Shown: positions 54,729 through 63,496 of the stretch, one piece after another
Position numbering within the stretch: the first letter of the stretch is position 1
How the letters are laid out: each line of letters opens with the position of its first letter
Origin: Bradyrhizobium sp. LTSP849
GTDB lineage: Bacteria > Pseudomonadota > Alphaproteobacteria > Rhizobiales > Xanthobacteraceae
DNA length: 64,000 nucleotides
Assembly: GCF_000938255.1 (NCBI RefSeq)
Contig: NZ_JYMR01000017.1
Span: 124,001-188,000, forward strand
Direction: 5' to 3'
Translations under genes and position numbers: made by a program
Notes under the pieces: generated by a model
The model's input: only the letters and a program-made list of their open reading frames with translations
Database searches by the model: none
Told to the model about the DNA's origin: nothing

Positions 54729-55568
54729 ATGACCACAGTCTTGCGTATCGCGGCCTTCTCGGACGGCAGCCGAGGGGGCAATCCCGCCGGTGTCTGGATC
54801 GGCGACGTCCTGCCTGATGCATCGACGATGCAGGCGATCGCGGCCGAGGTCGGCTTCTCGGAAACCGCCTTTGCCGCGCCCGAGGGTGAGGCCTGGCGCG
54901 TCCGCTACTTTTCGCCGTTGATGGAGGTGCCGTTCTGCGGACACGCCACCATCGCGCTCGGCGCGGCGCTCGCGCACCGCTACGGCGATCGAAGTTTTGG
55001 GCTGCATCTGAACGATGCCGTCATTTCCGTGTCGGGGCAGCGCGACGGCAGCACCATTGCAGCGGCGCTGCAATCGCCGCCGACGCGCAGCGCGCCGCTC
55101 GATGCGTCGCTGCGGGATGAGTTGCTGGATTTGTTCGGCTACACGGCCTCCGATCTCGACCCAAAACTTCTCCCTGCGAAAATTCACGGCGGGGCCGATC
55201 ATGCTGTCCTTGCTTTGCGATCGCGCGACGCACTCGCGCGCATGACGTATCAGTTCGAACGGGGCCGCGCGCTGATGGACAAAGCGGGTCTGGTCACCAT
55301 CGCGCTCGTGACGGTGGAGACGGCGCGGCTGTTCCATGTGCGCAATGCGTTTGCCGCCGGCGGCGTCGTCGAGGATCCCGCGACCGGTGCGGCCGCCGCC
55401 GCGTTCGCAGGCTATTTGCGCGACATCGGCTGGCCGCACGGCGGCGCCATCGACATCGTGCAGGGCGAAGACATGGGAGCGCGGTCGCTGATCCGCGCGG
55501 AGATTGGTGAGATCGCGGGCGGCTCGATCCGGGTCTCGGGGACGGCGCGCTTCATGGACGATGCGTGA
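54729..55568 (+). CDS. PhzF-family isomerase/epimerase-like protein
   Basis: 279 residues. PhzF/DapF-like fold with conserved [11 protein letters not shown], the catalytic Glu in [23 protein letters not shown], and [16 protein letters not shown] in the second half. Known members isomerise phenazine precursors, but most are uncharacterised and no phenazine genes are here. AGGA is eight bases before ATG 54729. Confidence 0.9.
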   Translation: MTTVLRIAAFSDGSRGGNPAGVWIGDVLPDASTMQAIAAEVGFSETAFAAPEGEAWRVRYFSPLMEVPFCGHATIALGAALAHRYGDRSFGLHLNDAVISVSGQRDGSTIAAALQSPPTRSAPLDASLRDELLDLFGYTASDLDPKLLPAKIHGGADHAVLALRSRDALARMTYQFERGRALMDKAGLVTIALVTVETARLFHVRNAFAAGGVVEDPATGAAAAAFAGYLRDIGWPHGGAIDIVQGEDMGARSLIRAEIGEIAGGSIRVSGTARFMDDA

Positions 55569-55677
55569 TCCCGTGGACGCGCGCGAGGAAGCGCCCTCCT
55601 TATCCCTTGTTTCCCTTGCATTCGCCTGCTTCGACCCTACGGTGCGCCGCGCACGCCAGCCGGAGACGAGACTCATC

Positions 55678-56028
55678 ATGACCGACGCCACCAAATGCCC
55701 GAACTGCCAGTCGGAGCATGCCTATCAGGATCGCGATCTCTGGATGTGCCCGGAATGCGGCCATGAATGGAGCGCCACGGCCACCGCAGCCGCGGATACG
55801 CCGGTGGAAGCTGGTGTACGCGATGCCCATGGCAATGTGCTCACCGATGGCGACAGCGTCATCGTGATGAAGGACCTCAAGGTCAAGGGCTCCTCATCGG
55901 TCGTCAAGGGCGGCACCAAGGTGCGCAACATCCGCCTCCAGGACGCCACCGACGGCCACAACATCGCCTGCAAGATCGACGGCATCGGCGCGATGAATTT
56001 GAAGTCGGAGTTCGTGAAGAAGGCGTAG
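55678..56028 (+). CDS. YjdM (PhnA) zinc-ribbon protein
   Basis: 116 residues. N-terminal zinc ribbon [25 protein letters not shown] (two CxxC pairs) and C-terminal PhnA domain ([54 protein letters not shown]). Named alkylphosphonate utilisation operon protein, though its true role is unclear. Confidence 0.93.
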   Translation: MTDATKCPNCQSEHAYQDRDLWMCPECGHEWSATATAAADTPVEAGVRDAHGNVLTDGDSVIVMKDLKVKGSSSVVKGGTKVRNIRLQDATDGHNIACKIDGIGAMNLKSEFVKKA

Positions 56029-56308
56029 ATGCGTCGGGTGGATGACCTTGCGCTCATCCGCCTACACGCCTAGCAATCGGCCCCGATGGCGGCGAGGTAC
56101 GATGCGTCAGGCGCCTGGCCGTCGCATGCGTCCCACCGTGGCATAATGCCCCTGTTTTGTCCGACGGGGCAAACTTTATTCGGCATCGCCGAAATCGAAA
56201 TTCGCCAACGATTTCTACTTTGCATGGGGTTGTTTTCGATATTTTTGTCGGACGCCCGGCTATGATGCCGCAAGGTCACGCAGGCAGCCGCACCATCAGG
56301 GGCCATCC

Positions 56309-56551
56309 ATGTCGAAAAAGCCGTCAGTCGATCACGACTATCACGCGAAGAAGGATCGCCTCGAGATCACCATCAAGCATTATGCCCTGGAGAAGAAATC
56401 CGACCGGGAGGACCTCGTGAAGCACATCCTTCGCAGGCTCGAAAAAAGTCCGGCGCTCGCGAAAGCCACCGTCAAAAAGGCAAAGGCCAAACTCGGCAAG
56501 CTGCCGAAATCTCCGGGCAGAGGAGCCAGGTTGGCCGAAGTCGGAGACTGA
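56309..56551 (+). CDS. Small basic protein, hypothetical
   Basis: 80 residues, rich in Lys and Arg, with an amphipathic helical stretch (SDREDLVKHILRRLEKSPALAKATVKKAKAKLGKL). No helix through the membrane and no known domain; it could bind nucleic acid or membranes. AGGGG is seven bases before ATG 56309. The 280 bases before it are gene-free and AT-richer. Confidence 0.6.
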   Translation: MSKKPSVDHDYHAKKDRLEITIKHYALEKKSDREDLVKHILRRLEKSPALAKATVKKAKAKLGKLPKSPGRGARLAEVGD

Positions 56552-56566
56552 GTGATCGCACCGCGA

Positions 56567-57487
56567 TCACCTTTGCCTTTGCGCCAGGTAAAATCCGCAC
56601 AGCACCGTCACGAGGCCTGCGGCCTGCAATGCCGTTGGCGGCTCGCCGAGCAGCAGCCAGCCGGTGAGCAGCGTCAGCGCCGGCACGCAGGCGGGGAACA
56701 CCGCGGCACGCGCGACGCCGAGGCGCTGAACCGAGACGGCGAACAGATAGAGCGCGGCGGGGCCTGCGAGCACGCCCTGCGCCAGCGCCTGAATCGCATT
56801 CTCGCTCACGCCAATCGCCGCAATGCGCGCGAGCCCGCCGGTTGTGAAGTAGATCGGTAGCAGCAAGAGCGACAGCACGTTGATGACGAGCGCCGCGGAC
56901 ACGGCGGAGACGCGCCAGTGACGCAGCAGCGCGCCAAAGCCGGCGAACATCAATCCAGTGAGGACGAAGATCAGATCGCCCTGCACACCGTCAACGCCGA
57001 TGTGGCCGATCGATTCCGCACCGATCACGCCGAGGCCGCCGACGATGACGAGCGCGCCGATGAAGCGCGAGGCAGAGATTCGCTCCTTCAGAAAAACGGC
57101 GGCAAGCAGCAGCCCTCCGAGCGTCGCGCAAGACGGCTGGATCACGCTGCCATGGCCGAGCGGCACGAACAGGAAGCCGGTGTAGGAGATCAGCGACATC
57201 ACGGGGCCGCCGAGCACCATCAGCGCAAGGCCCCTGCCCCAGCCGATGCCGCAGAGATCCGAGACACCCGCACGCAGCACCAGCGGCAGGAACGCGATGC
57301 CGGACCAGATATAGCGATGCACCAGAAGATCGACCGGCGTGAATCCGACCTTCAGCCCGTGGCGTGTTCCGGCAAAGCCCAGCGCCCAGAACAGCGCAGC
57401 CGACAGGCCCGAGAGGACGCCGATGAGTGCCGGCGCCGCATCGTTCTTTTGAATGAGAGCGTCAGCGCCGCTCGTCCGCTGATCCAT
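56567..57487 (-). CDS. EamA/DMT-family transporter
   Basis: 306 residues, ten helices in two EamA repeats (LSGLSAALFWALGFAGTRHG; SLISYTGFLFVPLGHGSVIQPSCATLGGLLLAAVFLKERIS; second-half FPACVPALTLLTGWLLLGEPPTALQ). Exporter of unknown metabolite. ATG 57487 is clear. Only 15 bases from the convergent 80-residue gene. It resembles the DMT gene at 38040 in build, not sequence detail. Confidence 0.9.
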   Translation of the reverse strand: MDQRTSGADALIQKNDAAPALIGVLSGLSAALFWALGFAGTRHGLKVGFTPVDLLVHRYIWSGIAFLPLVLRAGVSDLCGIGWGRGLALMVLGGPVMSLISYTGFLFVPLGHGSVIQPSCATLGGLLLAAVFLKERISASRFIGALVIVGGLGVIGAESIGHIGVDGVQGDLIFVLTGLMFAGFGALLRHWRVSAVSAALVINVLSLLLLPIYFTTGGLARIAAIGVSENAIQALAQGVLAGPAALYLFAVSVQRLGVARAAVFPACVPALTLLTGWLLLGEPPTALQAAGLVTVLCGFYLAQRQR

Positions 57488-57575
57488 GGCGTAACCGTTA
57501 TGTCAGTGGGCTGGGAGGCTCAACCCACGCGGTTGCAGGGCTGGCACGCGAAGGTCGACGCGACAGGCCTGCACA

Positions 57576-57992
57576 TCACGCTTCCTCACCGAACACCATC
57601 CGCCATCCCTTGCGTGTATCCATGTATTCCCGCACCTCGCGGATCCGCTTCCCGGCCACTGTAAACACGAAGCAATAGTCGTTGTCGTAGGGTTTGCCGC
57701 CGGCAAGCGTGGCGCGCATCCGCTCCTCCACGATCACCACATCGCCATCGGCATAGACACCGCGAAAGGCGATGTCGACACCCGAGAACATCCGGTGCAT
57801 CTCCTGCGCGATGAAGTGCGCAATCTGCTGTGCTCCGACCATATGGTCGGTGTGATCGAGCGCGACCGCGGTTGCGTTGCCTTTCGGCGCGATCCATTCG
57901 GCATCCTCGGTGAACAGCGCCGCGATACGGTCGGCGTCGCGCGATGAAAAGGTTTTCCAGGCGTTCAGTACGATGTCCTTCGGGCTGGTCAC
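57576..57992 (-). CDS. SnoaL-like (NTF2 fold) protein
   Basis: 138 residues. NTF2-type cone fold features: VLNAWKTFSSRDADRIAALFTEDAEWIAP, VGAQQIAHFIAQEM, and VEERMRATLAGGKPYDNDYCFVFTVAGKRIREVREYMDT. Could be an isomerase, hydrolase or binding protein. I chose GTG 57992, with GGGGAG six bases upstream, giving the usual length of this family. Confidence 0.85.
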   Translation of the reverse strand: MTSPKDIVLNAWKTFSSRDADRIAALFTEDAEWIAPKGNATAVALDHTDHMVGAQQIAHFIAQEMHRMFSGVDIAFRGVYADGDVVIVEERMRATLAGGKPYDNDYCFVFTVAGKRIREVREYMDTRKGWRMVFGEEA

Positions 57993-58121
57993 GACGGCTC
58001 CCCGGTTTGCATTCACATGAGGCTTGCCTTCTAGGCCGGCATGCTCAGCGCGGCTCGCCACAATCGGACTCGGTCATCCCGCGGCCCTTCCCCGCGCACG
58101 CGCATGCGCTATCATCAGGCC

Positions 58122-58691
58122 ATGCTGAGCTTCGAAGACTGCAATGCCGCGCGCCTGCGCCGCGATCCCCGCTATGACGGCCGCTTCTTCACGGCGGTGA
58201 AGACCACGGGCATCTATTGCCGCCCGGTCTGCCCGGCCAAGCACCCGCTGACCCGCAACGTCGCCTATTATCCGACGGCGGCCGCGGCCGAGGCCGCCGG
58301 ATTTCGGCCCTGCCTGCGCTGCCGTCCCGAGACCGCCCCATTCTGCCCGGCGTGGAACGGCACGCGCTCGACGGTCGCACGCGCAGTGAAGCTCATCAAT
58401 GAGGGCGCGCTGGACGAGGACTCAGTGGTGACACTTGCCGAGCGGCTCGGCATCTCATCGCGCCATCTGGCGCGGCTGTTCGAGCGGCATGTCGGCGCGA
58501 CGCCACAGCAGCTTGCCAAGACGCTTCGCGTCCAGCGCGCCAAGCGCCTGCTCGACAGCGGCGATCACACCATGACGGATATCGCGTTCCAGGCCGGCTT
58601 CGGCAGCCTGCGCCGTTTCAATGCCGCGTTCACCGAACTCTACGGCCGTTCGCCGTCTCGCCTGCGCGCAGTGCGTGAGCGGAGAACGTAA
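58122..58691 (+). CDS. Ada-type AraC regulator, short form without glycosylase domain
   Basis: 189 residues. N-terminal Ada zinc domain with four Cys in IYCRPVCPAKH and PCLRCRPE, and an AraC helix-turn-helix (TLAERLGISSRHLARLFERHVGATPQQLAK; second HTH DIAFQAGFGSLRRF). Full AraC/AlkA fusions carry a DNA glycosylase after this; here the gene stops after the HTH. The zinc domain would accept methyl groups from DNA and switch on repair genes. ATG 58122 is chosen, 58104 is possible. No alkA or ogt gene follows in the window. Confidence 0.88.
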   Translation: MLSFEDCNAARLRRDPRYDGRFFTAVKTTGIYCRPVCPAKHPLTRNVAYYPTAAAAEAAGFRPCLRCRPETAPFCPAWNGTRSTVARAVKLINEGALDEDSVVTLAERLGISSRHLARLFERHVGATPQQLAKTLRVQRAKRLLDSGDHTMTDIAFQAGFGSLRRFNAAFTELYGRSPSRLRAVRERRT

Positions 58692-58726
58692 GTCGCTTCG
58701 CTCATCCGGACTAGAAATTGTGGCTA

Positions 58727-58873
58727 TCAGAAAAACCCTGGGCTCAGATCCAACCCATACGTAAGACTCAGCACGAACACGAACAACGCAGCCGCTGCAA
58801 ACAGCGCGACATGCCTGAGAATGAATGCGCGCGAAGACGTGGTCGCAATGACGGCTTTCTGGGCAACAGGCAC
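58727..58873 (-). CDS. Small single-helix membrane protein
   Basis: 48 residues. A polar N-terminus (PVAQKAVIATTSSRAFILR) and one helix (HVALFAAAALFVFVLSLTYG), ending LDLSPGFF. GTG 58873 has CGGAGG six bases upstream. Function unknown. Confidence 0.5.
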   Translation of the reverse strand: MPVAQKAVIATTSSRAFILRHVALFAAAALFVFVLSLTYGLDLSPGFF

Positions 58874-59117
58874 GACGGCCTCCGTTATGAAATCAATTAT
58901 TGGCCGCTCAAAATGCGGCAGGCGCATCAAGCACCGCGATCTGCAAAGCAACTATTAAAGAGATCACACTCGGTTTGAACGGCTGTACATGATCGGAGCG
59001 TTACGGCGCTCTTTTTGGGCCGCAAGCTTCTCAGCCAGTGCATCTAGCGAGAGAATGCTATCAATCACCCTCGCGTGATGAGCATGCAACGCCTCGCGCG
59101 CATGCCTGTCGGATGAG

Positions 59118-59147
59118 GCAGTGGGTCTCGTCTCGCGAGCCCACTGC
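59118..59147 (-). terminator. Hairpin after the small secreted gene
   Basis: gcagtggg (59118-59125) pairs with cccactgc (59140-59147), with an inner ctcg/cgag stem. It lies 18 bases past the stop of the 59166-59420 gene. No T-run. Confidence 0.45.
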
Positions 59148-59165
59148 ACTCACGCCGATATCAAT

Positions 59166-59420
59166 TTAGCGGGCGCTGCCCGTGGTCACCGTCGCGGTCT
59201 TCAGCTTGCGCGGCGTCAGAACGCTTGCCTGGTGGACCGTGGCGGTCGTAGCGGGCGGCGTCACGTCTTGCTGGACGTGCGCGGCACCGAGCACGCGGAC
59301 CTGCAAGGGCGAGACCGGAAAGCCGTTGGCTTCATAGGCCGGCAGCTCGGCGGCGAAGGTTGCAGTCGAGCCTGCGATGGCGAGGGCGGCGGCTGCGATC
59401 GAAAACGTCAATTTCTTCAC
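59166..59420 (-). CDS. Small secreted protein, hypothetical
   Basis: 84 residues. Signal peptide (LTFSIAAAALAIAGSTATFAA), then a short Thr/Val/Ala-rich mature chain (ELPAYEANGFPVSPLQVRVLGAAHVQQD, ending TATVTTGSAR). GTG 59420 follows AGGAG at about eight bases. Family not recognised. Two direct repeats lie 47 bases upstream. Confidence 0.7.
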   Translation of the reverse strand: MKKLTFSIAAAALAIAGSTATFAAELPAYEANGFPVSPLQVRVLGAAHVQQDVTPPATTATVHQASVLTPRKLKTATVTTGSAR

Positions 59421-59466
59421 GGTGATGCTCCTGGGTGAGGATTCGGAGCACATCTAAGCGTGATTT

Positions 59467-59501
59467 GCTGCATTGCGACATGCGCTGCTGCATTGCGACA
59501 T
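59467..59501. repeat. Two phased direct repeats upstream of a small secreted gene
   Basis: gctgcattgcgacat occurs at 59467-59481 and 59487-59501, a 20-base period (two DNA turns). A degenerate third, gcatggcgatat, follows near 59512. The position suits a regulator binding site for the minus-strand gene starting at 59420. Confidence 0.5.
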
Positions 59502-59602
59502 CGCGTCGCGCGCATGGCGATATGTTTAATGTGCACAAGGGCTTGCGCTGTGCACCGCTATCACCGTCCTCATTGCGAGGAGTGTGTGGCAGCGGCGCCG
59601 CT

Positions 59603-59773
59603 CTATTTCAACGCAGTCGCCAGCGCTTGCAGTTTCGCGACGAGATTGGTGCCCAGCGCATAAATCACTTCGATAATCGCGAGCGCGATGCCCGCTGCGA
59701 TCAGGCCGTATTCGATGGCGGTGGCGCCGGATTCATCGGCCACGAAGGCGGCCAACATGCATTTCAATTTCAC
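59603..59773 (-). CDS. Flp-family type IVb pilin
   Basis: 56 residues. Typical Flp pilin: LAAFVADESGATAIEYGLIAAGIALAIIEVI, with the prepilin cleavage region around ESGATAIEYGLI and a single hydrophobic helix. GTG 59773 has AAGGA at about seven bases. The tad secretion genes (cpaA-F, tadBC) are not in this window, so it would depend on machinery encoded elsewhere. Confidence 0.88.
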   Translation of the reverse strand: MKLKCMLAAFVADESGATAIEYGLIAAGIALAIIEVIYALGTNLVAKLQALATALK

Positions 59774-60079
59774 TATCGCGTCCTTCCCAAATCTACCGGA
59801 CGTTGCCGGCGGGCCAGCAATGCACCACCACAATCCAAGATTGAGTAAATCCTGATCGCTCAATTTGATGGTAATCTGGAACCGTTTTTGACTGTTTTTC
59901 CCTCTCGCGATCGCGGGAACCGTGTGGGAACCAGCGTTGCGCCGGGGCAACACTTGCTTGAAAAGCCCTTTTTCGCCGATTTGCGCCATTGCACCGCCAC
60001 ATCCTCCCCCGAACACTTGACGCGCCGCGTACTTGGCTGTGCAAACTGGTTCGGGTCAGAACCTTTTGGAGGCGGGATC
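59774..60079. other. Divergent intergenic region between pilin and M15-like gene
   Basis: 306 bases with no gene. Several GGAAC words occur (e.g. gggaaccgtgtgggaacc), but none has a CGTT at the 16-base spacing needed for EcfG. I see no terminator or clear promoter. Confidence 0.5.
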
Positions 60080-61378
60080 ATGAATGATCGGCGGTCTCTT
60101 ATCGTAGCAGTATCGTGCCCCTCGGCCGTGATGATCGGCTGGCTGGCACTGTCCCTCTCCGCCTATGCCCCGGCCCTGATCGAGAACAGCGGCGCCAATG
60201 CAGCCGCCGTCTCGCGCGCGAAAGATCTCACCCGCCTCGAGCTCGCCGATATCCCGCGCGCTGCGACCATCGACGATGGCATCGCGCTGACTGCCGATAT
60301 TGCAGCCGCCGCGGCGGCGACACCGAGTGTCGCGCCCGCCGAGGTGGCGACGACTGAGACGCCCGCCCCTGTCATCAAGCTCGCCTCGGCCGATCCGACC
60401 GACATGCTGCCGGTGGTCTCGCCGGCGCCTCAGATGCCACCCGAACCCGCTCCCGTCGCCAACGAAGCCGCGCCGGACCAGGAGCCCGCCATCAAGCTCG
60501 CATCCGCCGATCCAGGCGATGTCGTGCCACAAGAGACGCTGTCGCCTGCGGCGATCGCGAGCGGGCCTGTGGCCGAGAGCAAGGCCTCGCCGTCCGCCGA
60601 CACCGTCGCCGTGCTCGACGAATGCTTTGTCATGGATGCCTGCATCGACCGCTATCTCTGGGCGCTCTATCAGCGCACGCCCAAGGAAGACTCGATCAAG
60701 GTCGAGGACCGCCGCGCCGTTACCATCAAGCGTAAGGGCAAGATGGTCACGGTGATGCGCAGCTTCACAAAGCTCGTCGACGAGGATTTTGGCTGGAAGG
60801 ATCCGAAGGCGGCCGAGCACACCAAAATGGCGTTGATGGACTATGTCATCGGCGGCATGGACAAGAGCTTCAAACAGAAGCTGTTTCGCACGCTGCTCGC
60901 TGCCGAAGCCGCCGGCCTCTCGCCGGGAATCACCAGCGCGTTCCGTGATGACTATCGCCAGGAGATTGCGAGCGGCCTGAAGGCGGCCTCCAACCGCTCC
61001 TATCATGGCGGCAGTCTTCGCGGCGGCTACGGTCACGGCATGGCGGCCGATATCGTCAGCACCAAGGGCGACAATCGCGCGCAGCGCTGGGTCTCGACGG
61101 AAGTGCTGTGGAAATGGGTCGACGCCAACGGCAAGGGGCTCGGCATTGGCAGGCCCTATCTCGGCCGCGATCCGCCGCATGTCGGACCGATCGACGGACT
61201 GGAATATATTTCGAAGCGTGGCGTTGCGACCGACCGCAAGGAAGCTACCAACGCGAAGCCGAAGAAGGTGCGCGCTGTGGCAAGCGTAAAGCCGCCAAAG
61301 GCACAGGCGGCACGCGAGCAGAAGAGCCCAGCAAGGCCGCAGAAGTCGGCGCAAACCACCGCGAAGCGGGCGACCTAA
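60080..61378 (+). CDS. Membrane-anchored M15-like peptidase domain protein
   Basis: 432 residues. An N-terminal helix (MIGWLALSLSAYAPALI) is followed by a long Ala/Pro/Glu-rich linker with three copies of an IKLASADP-type segment, then a C-terminal domain (residues ~220-390) with SPGITSAFRDDYRQ, NRSYHGGSLRGGYGHGMAADIVS and PPHVGP. The His, Asp and last His fit the zinc site of M15 D-Ala-D-Ala peptidases. A basic tail ends the chain. GGAGG is seven bases before ATG 60080. It probably trims cell-wall peptides. Confidence 0.78.
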   Translation: MNDRRSLIVAVSCPSAVMIGWLALSLSAYAPALIENSGANAAAVSRAKDLTRLELADIPRAATIDDGIALTADIAAAAAATPSVAPAEVATTETPAPVIKLASADPTDMLPVVSPAPQMPPEPAPVANEAAPDQEPAIKLASADPGDVVPQETLSPAAIASGPVAESKASPSADTVAVLDECFVMDACIDRYLWALYQRTPKEDSIKVEDRRAVTIKRKGKMVTVMRSFTKLVDEDFGWKDPKAAEHTKMALMDYVIGGMDKSFKQKLFRTLLAAEAAGLSPGITSAFRDDYRQEIASGLKAASNRSYHGGSLRGGYGHGMAADIVSTKGDNRAQRWVSTEVLWKWVDANGKGLGIGRPYLGRDPPHVGPIDGLEYISKRGVATDRKEATNAKPKKVRAVASVKPPKAQAAREQKSPARPQKSAQTTAKRAT

Positions 61379-61386
61379 TCCAGGTC

Positions 61387-62199
61387 TTATGTGCCTGACG
61401 CCGGCAGTGGCACGAGACGCATCTCGACCGATCCTGCCTCCTGCGTGCGAACCAGCACGGCAAAGACGGTCTCGACCGCAAGCCGCACGGCTGCCTCGAT
61501 CGCTGTGCCCTTGGCCAGATGCGCCGCGACCAACCCGGTCAGGAGATCCCCGGTGCCATAGGGACGGATCGGCAGAAGCGGCGTCGCAAAGCGCGACAAT
61601 TGCCCGTCCGCGCACAAAATCGTCTCCACCTGCCCCTCGGGCGTATCTGTGAGCACGCAGCCCGTGGCGACGATGTCGATACGCCGCTGGCCTGCAATCG
61701 CAGCGGCTGCGGCGCGCAGAGCCTCGGTATCCGCGATCGTGACGCCGGAGAGCAGCTCCAACTCGAACTGGTTCGGCGTGATCAGATTTGCGGCCGGCAA
61801 CAGCCGGTGCCGCACCACGTCCAAAATGCCGTCGGCGACATAGACGCGGCCGTCGTCGCCGATCACGGGATCACAAAGATAAATCAGCTTCGAATTCCGC
61901 GTCAGCGCCCTCTCAACGAAATCGGCGACGACGGCCGCGTTATCGGGCGAGCCGAGATAGCCGGTGACGAGCACGGCGGCGTCATCGACGAGATCGCGCT
62001 CCTCGACGCCTTTAAGGAGATCGGCGACCAGCTCGGCCTCGAGCACGCGCCCGCGCAAGGTCGGATAGCGCGGATGGTTCGACAGCAGCGTCGTCGGCAC
62101 CGCCGCAACGTTCACGCCCTCCGCCTGCATGGCATGGACGGCCGCGCTGTTGCCGACATGGCCGTGGACCACCTGGCTTTGAATGGAGATGACGAGCAT
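61387..62199 (-). CDS. pdxY: Pyridoxal kinase PdxY
   Basis: 270 residues, ribokinase fold. It phosphorylates pyridoxal in PLP salvage. Motifs: SIQSQVVHGHVGNSAAVHAMQAEG, YLCDPVIGDDGRVYV, LITPNQFELELLSG and the anion-hole RPYGTGDLLTGLVAAHLA. ATG 62199 begins the family N-terminus; upstream codons run into a palindromic repeat. Convergent with the M15-like gene, eight bases apart. Confidence 0.94.
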   Translation of the reverse strand: MLVISIQSQVVHGHVGNSAAVHAMQAEGVNVAAVPTTLLSNHPRYPTLRGRVLEAELVADLLKGVEERDLVDDAAVLVTGYLGSPDNAAVVADFVERALTRNSKLIYLCDPVIGDDGRVYVADGILDVVRHRLLPAANLITPNQFELELLSGVTIADTEALRAAAAAIAGQRRIDIVATGCVLTDTPEGQVETILCADGQLSRFATPLLPIRPYGTGDLLTGLVAAHLAKGTAIEAAVRLAVETVFAVLVRTQEAGSVEMRLVPLPASGT

Positions 62200-62245
62200 G
62201 CAGAGGTCCGTAAGGTCAATCGTAGCGCGACGCAAGCATCGCAAT

Positions 62246-62330
62246 CGTAGCCCGGATGGAGCGCAGCGTAATCCGGGACTCGCGCCCACGGCATGATTCC
62301 CGGATTACGCTTCGCTCCATCCGGGCTACG
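62246..62330. repeat. Palindromic intergenic repeat (tagcccg family), intact copy
   Basis: Starts cgtagcccggatggagcgca and ends ttcgctccatccgggctacg. It is the intact form of the element split by the IS at 51502-53240. Confidence 0.85.
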
Positions 62331-62333
62331 GGC

Positions 62334-62975
62334 CTATGGCAAATCATAATCAAGCCCCGGCCGCAGAGCCCGCATCGTCCGCGCCAGCCGCCGGTGCCCG
62401 GTCTCCTCCGACCGCGCCAGTCGGTCGGCGATCGCGACATGGTCCGCATCGCTCTTGTGCTGGTTGAGCTTGGCCTGCCCCTCGACCTGATCGACCACGA
62501 GATCGATCACACGTATGGCCGCCAGCATGCTCTCGCGCTTGGCTGCCTCCATCTGCTGGAGATCCCAGGGTTGCTTCGGCAGCCGCGCCTCCGCGACCGC
62601 AAGCAGCGCATCACCATGGCCGCGGTTCTCGGCCTGCCCCCGCAGATGCGCCACGCCCGACAGGTTCACGGCCTCGTAGAGCCAGGTCGAGACGTTGTCG
62701 GGCGAGGAATACCAGTCGTTGGAGATGTAGGCATCGTCGCCGGCGACGATCAGCAGGAATCGGCGCGTGCCGTCGGCAAGCTCGACCAGCGGGTTCCTGG
62801 CGGTGAAATGGATCTGCACGATCGTTCGTCCGTCGCGCTCGGCCAATACGAACGGCACATGCGAGGCGCGCGGGCCCGTCGCATCCGCCGCGACGATCAT
62901 GCCGAAGCCGCGCCGGCCCGCAAACTCCAGCGCGCGCTGCTCCTCGATGCGAAACTGGGGCCGAAGGACATGCAT
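62334..62975 (-). CDS. PaiB-like FMN-binding protein
   Basis: 213 residues, FMN-binding negative transcriptional regulator family. N-terminal MHVLRPQFRIEEQRALEF, then ASHVPFVL, IHFTARNPLV, ISNDWYSSPDNVSTWLYEAVNLSG and C-terminal HKSDADHVAIADRL. Bacillus PaiB lowers sporulation and protease genes; in proteobacteria the role is unclear. ATG 62975 fits the family start; a GTG at 63041 would add 22 unrelated residues. Confidence 0.92.
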   Translation of the reverse strand: MHVLRPQFRIEEQRALEFAGRRGFGMIVAADATGPRASHVPFVLAERDGRTIVQIHFTARNPLVELADGTRRFLLIVAGDDAYISNDWYSSPDNVSTWLYEAVNLSGVAHLRGQAENRGHGDALLAVAEARLPKQPWDLQQMEAAKRESMLAAIRVIDLVVDQVEGQAKLNQHKSDADHVAIADRLARSEETGHRRLARTMRALRPGLDYDLP

Positions 62976-63110
62976 GGCGTGGCACTCGATCTCTGGAAGA
63001 GAGGACGCGGAGAGGCTAACGATTCGTCGCGGGTTCGTCACGTCTGAGTAGTATGCTCCCTAGGCATGGCCAGCCCACCGAAAAGCCACGATCTGCCTGT
63101 TAAACATACC

Positions 63111-63122
63111 TACCGCGCGGTA
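63111..63122. promoter_or_regulatory. Perfect palindrome, candidate TetR operator
   Basis: taccgcgcggta, 12 bp, lies 30 bases before the ATG of the SMR gene whose operon includes a TetR regulator. Confidence 0.55.
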
Positions 63123-63151
63123 TCTTTCCCGCGCCTACATTCGAGTTTGCC

Positions 63152-63496
63152 ATGACCACCGCATTCAATGCCTATGCAGCGCTCGCCCTTGCCATCGTCC
63201 TAGAGGTCACGGCGTCCGCCTTTCTTCAGCAGTCCGCGCAGTTCACGCGGCCCTGGCCGACGCTGGCGATGGTGCTGTTCTACGTCGCCTCGTTCTACGC
63301 GCTGTCGGTGGCGATCCGGGTCATCCCGTTGAGCATTGCGTACGCGATCTGGGGCGGGGTCGGCATCATCCTGACCGCGACCGTCTCCTTCGTGCTGTTC
63401 CGCCAGATGCTGGACGCCGCAGCCTTCGTCGGCATCGCGCTGATCGTATCGGGGGTCGTGGTCATCAACCTGTTCTCGGGGACCACGGTGCACTGA
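63152..63496 (+). CDS. Small multidrug resistance (SMR) efflux protein
   Basis: 114 residues, four helices. The conserved membrane Glu is in AIVLEVTASAFLQQS, and IPLSIAYAIWGGVGI is the SMR signature. It exports cationic compounds in exchange for protons. Its stop codon overlaps the TetR start codon (TGATG), so both are in one operon. Confidence 0.92.
   Translation: MTTAFNAYAALALAIVLEVTASAFLQQSAQFTRPWPTLAMVLFYVASFYALSVAIRVIPLSIAYAIWGGVGIILTATVSFVLFRQMLDAAAFVGIALIVSGVVVINLFSGTTVH

Noticed and set aside
58964..59149. 61-residue minus-strand frame starting GTG 59149
   Set aside because: The start lies inside a hairpin, with no RBS; sequence gives no domain. Possible but not supported.
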